Shown here one piece after another: positions 54,414 to 64,000 of a stretch of DNA of 64,000 nucleotides; within the stretch, counting starts at the first letter, position 1, and every line of letters begins with the position of its first letter. Origin of the DNA: Phyto melanocephala (lineage: Eukaryota; Arthropoda; Insecta; Diptera; Rhinophoridae). Under the pieces are notes generated by a model. It saw only the letters and a program-made list of their open reading frames with translations. It did no database searches and was not told the origin of the DNA. The position numbers and the translations under genes are program-made. Location: positions 106,532,562 to 106,596,561 of the forward strand of contig OW799236.1 in assembly GCA_941918925.1 (NCBI GenBank). The letters run 5' to 3'.

Positions 54414-55952
54414 AATCCGCAAACATTTGTATTCATAGCAAATGTTAGTAATCGCATTTGGCGATTATTCATCTATTCAAATACAATAGATTCTTTTGTG
54501 GAGGGATTTTCCTTTAGGAATGTTTCAGATGATGATGTTTTTTTGGCTATGTCTCAAATAAAAGCACATGCAGTTGGAGCTGATAACCTAAGCATACGAT
54601 TTTTAAGGCTCATTTACCCAAAAATTTCAGAACATCTTACATTTATCATTAATAGGGTATTGACAATGAGTGTGGTTCCTAGGATTTGGAAGATTGCGAG
54701 AGTGGTTCCAATACCTAAAGTTAAGAACCCAATTTCTCCTTCTGACTACCGCCCAATTAGTGTTTTATCAGTTTGCTCTAAAATTTTGGAGATTATTATT
54801 AGACAGCAGATTATGACTCATATTGGTAGTGGTGGTATGATTCATGATTATCAATCTGGTTTTAGAGTGGGTTATAGTACTACAGGAGTTTTGTTAGATA
54901 TTACTGAATCAATTAGGTGCAATTTTGATAGTGGAAGAATTAGTGTACTTATATTCCTAGATTTTTCCAAAGCTTTTGATTCGATTTGTCATGGGCCTTT
55001 AATTGAGAAGTTACATAATCTATTTGGATTCAGCTATAGTGGATGTAAACTTATTTATTCCTATTTGATGGATCGCTATCAGTTTGTTCAAGCTGGACTT
55101 AATGTGTCTGACGTGATTCGTGTTCATAGGGGTGTACCACAGGGTTCTATCTTGGGGCCCTTGTTGTTTATGATGTACTTGAATGATATATATTCTGAGT
55201 TATCCTTTTTAACTGGTTATACATATGCTGATGATATACAACTATTGGCTTCATTTGAATCATTATCACTTGCCAGCTCTCGTGAAAGGATTAATGCGGA
55301 ACTTGCTAGTATTGTTAATTGGAGTAAGGTTAATTATTTAAATTTAAACCCTTCTAAATGCAAAGTAATGATTTTTTCTAAGTGTGATGTGATTTTGGAT
55401 CTAGTGCTGGGTAATAATGTTTTAGAAGTTGTTACACAATATAAGACGCTTGGTATAATTTTGGATAATAAATTGACATATAATGGTCATGTTAATTTTG
55501 TGATTGCAAGGATATCTTGGATGTTGCGAAGATTATATAATTTAGCCTATTACCTACCCCTAGTTATTAGACGTCGTGTGGCATTATCGTTGTGTATGCC
55601 GTTAATTATTTATGGTATTGAAGTTTATTCCTGTACTTCTAATATGAATTTACATAGACTGAAAGTTTGTTTTAACAGGGTAATCCGTTATATTTTTGGT
55701 CTTCGGTTATGGGATCATGTTTCAGAGTACTTTGTGGATTTACTTGGTTGTAGTTTTGAACAATATCTTCAGTTAAGACAAATTATTTTTTTCTATAAAA
55801 CCATTAAAAATGGAAATCCTAGTTATCTGTTAAATAGATTTAGATTTGGAGCGTCCAACAGAACTTGTTTGCTACTTTGTCCGAGATATTTCTCTTTGCT
55901 TATGGCACGATCTTATCATATAAAGATTGTGGAATACTATAATACCTTATAA
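54414..55952 (+). CDS. Non-LTR retrotransposon reverse transcriptase (partial ORF2)
   Basis: A continuous frame runs from just after a stop at 54411 to TAA at 55950. The start is not a true initiator, since the element is 5'-truncated; the first ATG is at 54549. Counting from codon 54498, residues 82-95 give SDYRPISVLSVCSK. Residues 153-161 give FLDFSKAFD with the first catalytic Asp at 155. Residues 212-224 give GVPQGSILGPLLF, residues 243-246 give YADD, and 281-288 give LNLNPSKC. The thumb and C-terminal region follow (IYGIEVYSC, FNRVIRYIFGLR). All polymerase motifs are intact. No RNase H is visible. It would copy LINE RNA at a nicked target. Motifs fit the Jockey/CR1 assemblage; the exact clade is not determined. 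Confidence 0.8.
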   Translation, partial: NPQTFVFIANVSNRIWRLFIYSNTIDSFVEGFSFRNVSDDDVFLAMSQIKAHAVGADNLSIRFLRLIYPKISEHLTFIINRVLTMSVVPRIWKIARVVPIPKVKNPISPSDYRPISVLSVCSKILEIIIRQQIMTHIGSGGMIHDYQSGFRVGYSTTGVLLDITESIRCNFDSGRISVLIFLDFSKAFDSICHGPLIEKLHNLFGFSYSGCKLIYSYLMDRYQFVQAGLNVSDVIRVHRGVPQGSILGPLLFMMYLNDIYSELSFLTGYTYADDIQLLASFESLSLASSRERINAELASIVNWSKVNYLNLNPSKCKVMIFSKCDVILDLVLGNNVLEVVTQYKTLGIILDNKLTYNGHVNFVIARISWMLRRLYNLAYYLPLVIRRRVALSLCMPLIIYGIEVYSCTSNMNLHRLKVCFNRVIRYIFGLRLWDHVSEYFVDLLGCSFEQYLQLRQIIFFYKTIKNGNPSYLLNRFRFGASNRTCLLLCPRYFSLLMARSYHIKIVEYYNTL

Positions 55953-56447
55953 TGAGCGTACATTTAATCATTCCTTAAGTGCATTTATTGAAATTTTTTT
56001 GTCTAATTTGCATACGTCAAGTTAAGATTTAATTCTTTATCTTTATCAAATATTTTTCTTTATTTTACCTTTCATATATATCTACAAATAAAATTTCGTA
56101 AAATGGCTTATTCTTGTGGGGAACATACACGTTATACACGTTATACTTATACACGTTTATAATTATTGAAATTTTTGTCTGAAGCTCAGTTTTACTGGCT
56201 ATATTTTTTCGCCTTATATAGGTATCAGTTTAATTGAAAAATTATTTCTTTTGTGTGTGCAAAATTCAGGTAGGTTTTAGTTTTTATTCTCTCATACCTT
56301 TTATTTGATATTTACATATATTGTAAACTAAATTGTTTATATTTATATTGTTATACCAATTAATTTTAATACATATTGTATTGTAGACTAACCGATTTGG
56401 CCCTTTGGGCTTGCGGCAATCTTTTTGAAATAAATAAATAAATAAAT
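54414..56447 (+). mobile_element. 5'-truncated LINE with tetranucleotide 3' tail
   Basis: It comprises the reverse-transcriptase frame, a ~480-bp 3' untranslated region, and the end GATTTGGCCCTTTGGGCTTG...GAAATAAATAAATAAATAAA (tail 56428-56447). The endonuclease and any ORF1 are missing, and a mariner scrap abuts the 5' side. Loss of the 5' part with an intact 3' tail is typical of target-primed reverse transcription. The 5' target duplication was not resolved. Confidence 0.75.
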
Positions 56448-56449
56448 TT

Positions 56450-58880
56450 ATAGTTTTACATCACTTATATGCATGACATTTGGTTTAAACTGGATACAAT
56501 TACATGGCCTGCAGCACTCAAAAAAATGTCTCGAAGTGAACTGTCTTGTTTAAGTGATTATAATAAATATCCTATGTCCTGATATTTAAAATATTTAATT
56601 TCTACGTACACCCAGAAAACGGACACTCAAATTCATTGCCAATCGTATAGTTCAGTTCGTGCAATCGCACTATTTCTTTTGTGGTTATAAAACAGCTATT
56701 GAAAACATTATAATTTCTTAATGCTGACGAAATATTTATATTCCGGAACAAAATTCTGTAGATACAAACGTAAAATTCTGCGTTGCGTTTGGCAACAATT
56801 ATGGTTCTCACAACCGATACTGTTTTTTCTGTGTACAAACATTACGATTGAACGCAATTCTGTCTATTACAAACGTAACTGTTTTTTGCACTTAGAATAT
56901 TCATACCATCAGAATATTCAGTGCGTTTCTGTTCTCAAGTACTTGCTAGTAATGCCTTTCTTTAACGTTCCAAAAGCATTAAATTCGAATTATGACTAGA
57001 GATAAATAAAAACAAATTACAATAAATTTGAAAAATGTATGTAGTTAAAGTGTTTAATATTTCAAGTTTATACCTTTAATTAATATATCAAGAAATTCCT
57101 GTAATAGTCTTTGGTTCAAAGCAAATCAATTTATAAAAATCAACTCAAAAATTTAAAAGTGCTCTTCTGAAAAACTGTAAACTGTAACTGTGACCGGATA
57201 TCGTCAACACAAAAAATATTCTTATAAAAAAATTACCTTCCATGTTCTTATTAATTGTCTCAAAATATGCCAGATAATAAAAATAAAGATGTTTCCACAA
57301 GTATTTTTAACACTAAAATTTCAAGGAAGAATATGAAAGGATCTTTCTGACGACTTAAAAAAAATATTTTTATATTCTTTCTTTTAAATTATTAAACCAA
57401 AATTATTAAATTTAAATTATAAAATAAAAGTGCAATTGTTTAGAAAACAAAAGAATTGGGTAGGCTTGGAAGTTTAACTACATTTTGTCTGCAGACAATA
57501 CGTTTACATGGTGTAACAGTAAATGTCTTTATTTTTCATTAGTAAATTAACAGTAAAAAAATTTCATCCATGACAGTCCGAGTCACTAGGATTTTTAACT
57601 ATGTAGTTGCATTATTTTTTATTTTTAAACATTTTGTAAATTTGCATATATATATATTCATATAAAACTAAATATTTATTTTTGCTTAATTCGAATGCAA
57701 TTATTTAGCACAAAATTCTGCACAATACTGTAAATGCTCTGTAGAATAAAATTTGTTTGCAGAATCTCAGTTTTAACAGCGCATGTCTCTTTTAAACACT
57801 TTGTTACTCTGGCGTTATATGGTTCTGTTCGACAATGTATAACAGTTACACTGTAGCATAATGTACCATGTTAAGTAATATCGTAAATTTTAACTTAATA
57901 ACATAAAGACAAATTTCTGTTGATAATAAAATGAAATGTTAAAATAAACCATTATATGTTCAAATTATTTAAAACATAGAAAAATGTTATTGATAAAACA
58001 GAATATCATCTGCTGCTGGTATTTGTTAGCATAAATAAACATTAGTGCAGAAAATTCCTTTTAATACATGTTTTAAAGATTTTTTCGTTTTTTTTAATAG
58101 TCAGTTCTCTCTTTTTAGTAAATGATTTCGCAAAAATACAGAATTTACAATATAAGGTAACTGTGGAAATATTTTAATAATAAAAAAAATCTTCTATGTA
58201 TGTGCTAATTCTTTTTATTCAAATACCATACACATGTATATACGTATAAAAACAATACAAAAAAGTTTGAAAATTCAAAACGTATTTAAAATATTTTTAA
58301 AGAGAATATAAATATATTTAAAAACTGCAAACAAAAGCTGTATAAAAAATAAGAAATTAATAAAAAATTTTTTAAAATTTTTTTATTTTTTCAAAAAATC
58401 TTTAACCCCCGCAAACACATATTCTGAAACCTTCGAACAAACACAGACCCCTATACGTTTTCATGCATTTGTTTGGCAAAAAGAGTACCGTAACTTTAAA
58501 TTTCTAAGTATGTTCGTATAGTATTTCGGTCTTTAGACTAAATGTAAAAAAAAATTTTTTTAGAAATTTTCAACAAAAAAAAATTAATTTAATCTTTTTA
58601 AAAATGTCGCTTTTGTTATATTTTATAAATAAAAAATTTTCCATCAAAAGGATTTTATAATGTAATGTGTTTTTTTGAAATAACTTTCATAAAAAAGAAT
58701 TTAATATTTTTTTTATAAAAAAAATTTACTGAAAATATTCTAATTTTTTTTTTCTTTAATTTAATTTAATAATAAAATAAATTTTATATGTATTTTCTAT
58801 CTTATAAAATTTAAACTCCCTCCACCACTAAAGCTGTATAATTAGCTCCCTGCCGTACCTACATAGTGTTTACAAAATGT
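56450..58880. other. Long non-coding AT-rich stretch with a small possible MITE
   Basis: 56606-56835 has TACACCCAGAAAAC at the left and TTTTTTCTGTGTA at the right, loosely inverted, with no coding frame. The rest is A/T homopolymer-rich. Confidence 0.35.
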
Positions 58881-58889
58881 ATGTACTTA

Positions 58890-59790
58890 AAGGGTGGGCC
58901 AGTTAAAAGTTTAATACAACGAAAACGATTTGAAATTTTGCCAAATTTATTTTTTGTTGTGAAATACAATTGTTTCGGTGAAAAATTAAATATTATTTCA
59001 TTCATATGGCTGACGCGGCTGTCCTCACACCATTCGTTCGGACTAAATTTCGAGCACTTTTTCGAGTGTAAGGCGTTGTATCTCGGTAATGGAACTACGA
59101 ATGTTGACCTTCAAATGCTCGATTGTCTCTGGCTTGTCTGTTAAATATTTGTCTTTAACTGAGCCCCACAGAAAATAGTCCAACGGTATCATATCGCAGC
59201 TTATTGGCAGCAAATTGACATCACCATTTCGGCTAATTAAGCGGCCTTCAAACGTTGTACGCAATTAATCGATTGTAGCATAAGATGTGTGGCAAGTTGC
59301 AACATCCTGTCAAAATCGAACATGATTCACATCAATACCATAAAGAGTGGGCACAAATCGGCTATCATGGTGCAATAGGTGTCTTAATTGACCGTAATGG
59401 TTGCGCCGTCCTCATTTTCAATGAAATATGGGCCAATGATGCCTCCGCTTCATAATCCACACCAATCAGACACGCGTAATGGGCGCATTGTCATCTGTAA
59501 GACCACGTATGGGGTTTCTGAGCCCCAAGTATGGAAATTTTGTTATTTAAGGTACCCACCAACATGAAAGTAAGCTTCATCCAAAAAGATAATTTTTCCT
59601 AATTGCAATTTCCGACCAATTGTCTCCGTTTTGGAAATAAATTTCTAATAACTACCAACGTTGCTCAAGTATAAATCGATTCATTTTGTTCAGCGGAGAT
59701 AATATAATGAATTTTGTAACAGAATAGAATGATATAAGTATTGCCAGATTAGAAATATTCAAGTTTAACCCAATAGATGGCCCACCCTTT
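58890..59790 (-). mobile_element. Complete but inactive mariner (DD41D, rosa-like spacing)
   Basis: The ends AAGGGTGGGCCA and TGGCCCACCCTT are perfect inverted repeats flanked by TA (58888-58889 and 59791-59792). The minus strand encodes a degraded transposase: IIFLDEAYFHVGGYL (first Asp at 59579-59581), VWCGLWSGGIIGPYFIENED, QDVATCHTSYATID (second Asp at 59304-59306) and CDMIPLDYFLWGSVK (third Asp at 59178-59180). The second and third Asp are in one frame, 41 residues apart. This is DD41D, the spacing described for the rosa group of tephritid mariners. The C-terminal 73 codons (59264-59043) are open. Stops elsewhere (for example in ATID-stop-LR) show it is dead. The 901-bp length is short for ~1.3-kb mariners, so some N-terminal sequence is missing. 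Confidence 0.82.
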
Positions 59791-59794
59791 ACAT

Positions 59795-62420
59795 ACAGAA
59801 GTAATGACGAAAAGCATTGAATTCAACAGATGATATGACCATCATCAGAAAAGGCATAAAAGTAAGTGCAGACATAGATTTATCTACATCTGCCCGGTAA
59901 TAAAAGTCGAAAAACAAACCAAACAGCTGTGTTGATACAAATAGCATACTGAAACATTTAGTATTACCCAACAACTGTCATTTAACCACTGGCCTCTCTT
60001 TCAGACTTTGATTCATGCCATAGATTTTAAAAATTATCCGAAAATGACCTATTAATAGCCAATCTAGGGCGAATTCTAAGCATTGTTAAACTTGTGGTGT
60101 CGAAAAGGGTCTGCTTTGATATTCCCGCTACATGTATATATAAACTTGTGGTACAAGATAGGATTTTTGTCAGTTGTAAGAAAAACTGTATATCAAAGTC
60201 AAAATAATTCAGGCCTTCCCTGAAATTTAGCAAAATATTGCCTTGTTTTTGACGTTGACCCTTAAGTAAGCTGCTTGTGTATGATGTGTAGTGTTAATGT
60301 ACATATATTTGTTTAACACCTGTATACAAATGTAAATACAGAGGCGATGGTTGAAATCATTTAATTCATTTAGTGGCGAGACCACCATAAGAGATGGCAT
60401 CAAAGCAGAAAAAATTATCTGCATCAGCGCGGCAATAGCCATCATACTAAGCAGCTCTGTTTATGCCAACAACAGACTGAGACGTTTAGAACTACTGAAC
60501 TCTGCCATTTATCCTCTGGTTTCTCTACGATATTTGGCTTCAAATGATCTGCAAAAGAGCCCTATTACTAGCCACTCTATGTCAAGTCATTTAAGGACTG
60601 TTTGGCTTGAGGTACCACATAAGACTTTAGTCAGCTGTAAAATAATTTTTTTTTTAGCCTACGTATACCACGGTATTCTATAGCATAATGACGTCACCTC
60701 TTAGTCAAAAAGATCTTGTTTTATTAACCCTAATATCTACCAGCCCTTGTTATAAACGTTTGTTTTAGGACTTATGTATAAAAATGAAAAAACATATATT
60801 TATCTAAAAAAAAAATATTTTTTTACTTTTCTCACAGTCTAATTGAGAAACAAATAAGCTGACCCACATCTATCCTTAATAGTTTAATTATTAATTTCAA
60901 CAAAAATTTATGTTAATAAATAAATTCTTTAGCAGCTTTTTTTATTATGAAAAAAGAGTATGTACGGAAATACAAGTACAACGGATATTAACTGCATAGT
61001 TTTTTCGGAATTAATATGAAAACATCTAGAGCGAAGGGAAATTTTTTTAAACAGCAGCTTTTGTTTTTTCGTTGCATTTTTTTTTTTTATATTTTTGTGT
61101 CTTTTTCTACTGCATTCATAATCCTCACTACACAAACACTATAGACATACAATCCGTGTAACATACCGTATATGCTATACAAATTTACATAAACGTGTGT
61201 GTGTAATGTGAGTACATTTATGTAAAGTAAGTATTTTTCCATTATTTCTAATATATATATTTTAAACAAAATAATAGAAAATATTTATATGTGTGTGTAT
61301 ATAACTGCGGATGAATTAGCGGGCATAAGTGTAGCACAAAGTACCCTTCAGTCATATAACAACTAAGTAATGTAGTACTAATTTAATAGTTAAACTTGAA
61401 GAACAAAAAAAACCGTTAATAACTCATCCACTTATCGCAGAGACAGAAATGATTATTTATTTATAGCTGTAAAAAACAACTTAATCTTATTGTTACAAAA
61501 CTTTTATAAAATTTAAGTAGATTTTACAAAACTATTACCAGACATACATATACTTAAGAAAACAATGCATGTAAATAATTACACACACAAACATGCATGT
61601 AAACGCGAAAAATGTTGTTACTGTTGTGTAGAGAAAAAAGATCAACATGTTCATACATCTGCTACATACACAATAAAACACATAATTTTACTATATGTAT
61701 GCATGTCTGTATGCATGTCTGTATGTATGTATGTATGTTAGGACGAGAATATAAACGCACCCATGTGAGTTTATGAAAAATATGAAAATTGTAAATTTTT
61801 CTTTTTTCAATTTACATAAAAGCATCATCATAACAATAACAAAAATAACAACAGACAAGACAGAACGGAAAAAAATCAACAACTAAAAAAGATGTATTAT
61901 TTTAAACATTAAAGAAGAAGAACAAGAATATGAAAAAGTGAACAATTTTGTATTTGGCATAAGAGTAATAACACAATATTGACGGGAATAAATGTACAAC
62001 GTGGAAAATATTTATGAGATTCTTATTAAATTGCAAAATTCTGCTGATTCTTTATGATTGTAGAAAATTAGTTTTGTTAATAAAACAATGTAGGAACAAG
62101 TTCAAGGGATATAAGGAACTGAAATTTCACTTTAAAATTGCGCTGTCATAACTTAACTATTGTGAACTGAACTAACCTTATCAAACTTGTCCTATTTTGT
62201 TATTAAAAAAATTAAGTCTACAATATGACAATTGAGCAACTTAAAAAAAAAAATTTCTACAAATAGAAATTTTAAATAAATACAAAAAACATTGGTAAAT
62301 AGAATAAAAGATTCAAATTCTGATTCAAGTAAATATAAAATATCTTCTAAGAGAAAACTCAGACTAATATCTTTTTTATTTATCATGCAAGACTAGTATC
62401 ACACTGTCAACTCCTTTATA
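59795..62420. other. Long non-coding stretch
   Basis: Frames at 59789-59974, 60027-60233, 60227-60445 (minus) and 60351-60683 (plus, 110 codons) have no motif I recognise. A TATGCATGTCTG / TATG microsatellite lies at 61694-61738. Confidence 0.4.
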
Positions 62421-62425
62421 TAATA

Positions 62426-62725
62426 CTAGCTGGAGCCAGTCCGCGTTGCAGGCCCTAATTTTTTTACAGCCAATCTATTTTCATTACAAAATTGTGGTTG
62501 ATTTTAAATTCTTAAACGAATTATTGGCACAAACAACTTGCAATTGTAGATTTTGAGGTGGAGTAACAAAACTGCAAAAACGACCTTGATCAAATTTTTT
62601 CAAAATCCGCGAATATCTACCGGACAAATGAACACGACTCATGGTCCATTAAAGTTACATACAAACTTTCGACAAAATCGGTGCAGTAGCTTTTTTATCG
62701 CTCACGTACAAACATTACATCTATA
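62426..62725 (-). mobile_element. Short Helitron, head to head with the next
   Basis: The minus-strand 3' end reads GGCCTGCAACGCGGACTGGC, then TCCAG and CTAG (62429-62426), followed by host T. Its 5' part (GTAATGTTTGTACGTGAGCG, then CACCGATTTTGTCGAAAGTT) reaches the TATATAGAT-type sequence at 62719-62728. The elements share or abut their 5' ends there. Non-coding. Confidence 0.58.
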
Positions 62726-63525
62726 TCTAAATATATAAAAGTGAAACTCTGTGTGTGTGTTACACATACCAGGGAGTGTTTATGGGTGGAAAAAAGTGGG
62801 CGGGGCTACGCCCATAAAAAAAGTTATAATTTTGAGGTACTTGTTCTGAACCGATTTTTGTTAAACTTTGCACACATATTGAATTGTCATGACTTTACAA
62901 TTTCTTGATTAGAAAAGTGGGCGGGGCCACGCCCATGAAAAAGTTATAATTTTGAGCTACTTGAACTGGACCGATTTTTCTGAAACTTTGCACACATATT
63001 GAGCTGTCATGACTATATACTTTTGTGATTAGAATAGTGGGCAGGGCTACGCCCATTAAAAAAGTTATAATTTTAAGGTACTTTCACTGGACCGATTTTT
63101 CTGAAACTTTGCACACATATTGAGCTGTCATGACTATCTAATTTCGTGATTAGAAAAGTGGGCAGGGCCACGCCCACTAAAAAGTTATAATATTGAGATA
63201 CTTGCACTGGACCGATTTTTCTAAAACTTTGCACACATATTGAACTTTCATGGTTATACAATTTCGTGATTAGATAAGTGGGCAGTGTCACGCCCATAAA
63301 AAAAAGTTATAATTTGCAGCTACTTGCACTTCACCGATTTTTCTGAAACTTTGCACACATATTGAGCTGTCATAGCAATACAGTAGCGTGATTATAAAAG
63401 TGGGCAGTGCCACGCCCATTAAAAAAAGTTATAATATTTAGCTTCCTGCTCCTGATATTCAATTAAAACTCGGAATGCATTTTTATTCATTAAGGGGCGC
63501 AGCAAAGCGTGCCGGGCTTGGCTAG
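62720..63525 (+). mobile_element. Complete non-autonomous Helitron with six minisatellite units
   Basis: It starts TCTATATCTAAATATATAAA (preceded by A; a start at 62726 is also possible) and GTGAAACTCTGTGTGTGTG. It then carries six ~120-bp units with GTGGGC..GCCCA cores near 62796, 62917, 63037, 63158, 63278 and 63400. It ends GGGGCGCAGCAAAGCGTGCC, then GGGCTTGG and CTAG (63522-63525), followed by T. TC start, hairpin, CTAG and A/T insertion meet all Helitron criteria. It encodes no protein; one 74-codon reverse frame is a translation of the repeats. Confidence 0.8.
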
Positions 63526-63539
63526 TTTTAATATATATA

Positions 63540-63760
63540 CAGATACAGATTCGATAAGACCAGCCCTTAGAAATTTTATTTTCAAAAGATTCATTGTTTC
63601 TCTTGATGTGCGCAAATTTGCGCCATCCTGTTGAACCCCATATTCTCTACATCTAAATCATCAACTTAAAGCCGTAAAAAGCATCATCTTCCTGTATCAA
63701 TTTCCATTGACCATAAATACTTAAAATTACTCGACTTTTATTTGGGCACAAGTGGGGCGA
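63540..63760 (-). pseudogene. mariner transposase fragment cut by the Helitron
   Basis: The minus strand reads NGNxYRKMMLF (about 63712-63684), DVENMG, then VQQDGANLRTSRETMNLLKI (63634-63575), the second catalytic Asp block (QQDGAxxxTSRETMxLL). It then runs KFLRAGLIES and ends where the Helitron begins at 63525, so the third Asp block is missing. The upstream part is broken by frameshifts. Confidence 0.6.
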
Positions 63761-63764
63761 CACC

Positions 63765-64000
63765 TTGAGACGGGGGGAAAGAAATATGAGGGCTTGGAAA
63801 AAATTATTAAAAATTTTTTTCATTTACATTTTTATTAAATCTTAAATATTTTTTATCAATTTGGTGTCATTTTGGATGGAATTACCCAATAGCTTAATTT
63901 GCGCCGAATTTTATTCAATGATAGACAAAATTAAAAATAAGCGGAATTATGGCATTTGAGTTGATGAGCAACTGAAGAAGGTTTTTAAAATATTTATATT
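63765..64000. other. AT-rich window edge
   Basis: Nothing recognised. Confidence 0.4.

Noticed and set aside
60351..60683. 110-codon plus-strand gene
   Set aside because: No recognised domain and three reverse-strand frames in the same area are equally open; evidence is insufficient for either strand.
63073..63297. 74-codon repeat protein
   Set aside because: It is the reverse translation of two minisatellite units of the Helitron.
62796..63420. CRISPR array
   Set aside because: Units are ~120 bp and contiguous with no unique spacers, lie inside a Helitron, and the genome is eukaryotic.

Overview
The window looks like gene-poor nuclear DNA of a fly (Diptera, probably a calyptrate such as a blowfly or house-fly relative). 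It is strongly AT-rich and has no operon-like gene packing. It is full of insect repeats, including DINE-1/Helentron-like elements with a (GTCY)n core, CTAG-ended Helitrons, mariner relatives, a Tigger/pogo derivative, non-LTR retrotransposons and tRNA-derived SINEs. I recognise no host protein-coding exon and no host RNA gene. The species call is inference.

Layout. 1-5.1 kb: Helitron tail with a ~120-bp minisatellite, palindromic repeats, a tandemly duplicated dead LINE, and a reverse-strand Helitron. 6.6-10.1 kb: a 33-bp inverted repeat, a LINE RNase H remnant, a SINE, and a DINE-1-like element. 13.8-18.6 kb: a MITE with 33-bp terminal repeats, a Tc1-like fragment, and a reverse-strand LINE with a ruined YADD box. 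20.6-26.7 kb: a foldback element, a 2.2-kb DINE-1-like element with an internal duplication, a gypsy integrase tail, and two Helitron ends sharing a flank. 27.4-31 kb: a dispersed repeat, a mariner remnant, a MITE nested inside its own relative, and an unnamed coding relic.

34.2-39.3 kb: a 1361-bp Tigger/pogo element with perfect 23-bp ends, encoding a 148-residue protein that keeps the DNA-binding domain and a PIP-box-like tail but lacks the catalytic domain. It is followed by two further MITEs, a Tc1 N-terminal fragment, a LINE and two mariner pieces. 39.9-51.8 kb: two SINEs, two CCCTGCAG-ended MITEs, a perfect-stem foldback and mariner remnants. 54.4-56.4 kb: a 5'-truncated LINE with a 512-codon open reverse-transcriptase frame, the best-preserved coding region. 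58.9-59.8 kb: a complete but dead DD41D mariner. 62.4-63.5 kb: two Helitrons head to head, one built from six ~120-bp minisatellite units and inserted into another mariner relic.

The coding pieces do not form a pathway. The window records successive waves of transposition in what is probably a large intron or intergenic desert. The Tigger DNA-binding-only ORF and the LINE reverse transcriptase are the only reading frames I would defend as possibly translated. Other short open frames look like chance products of AT-rich sequence.
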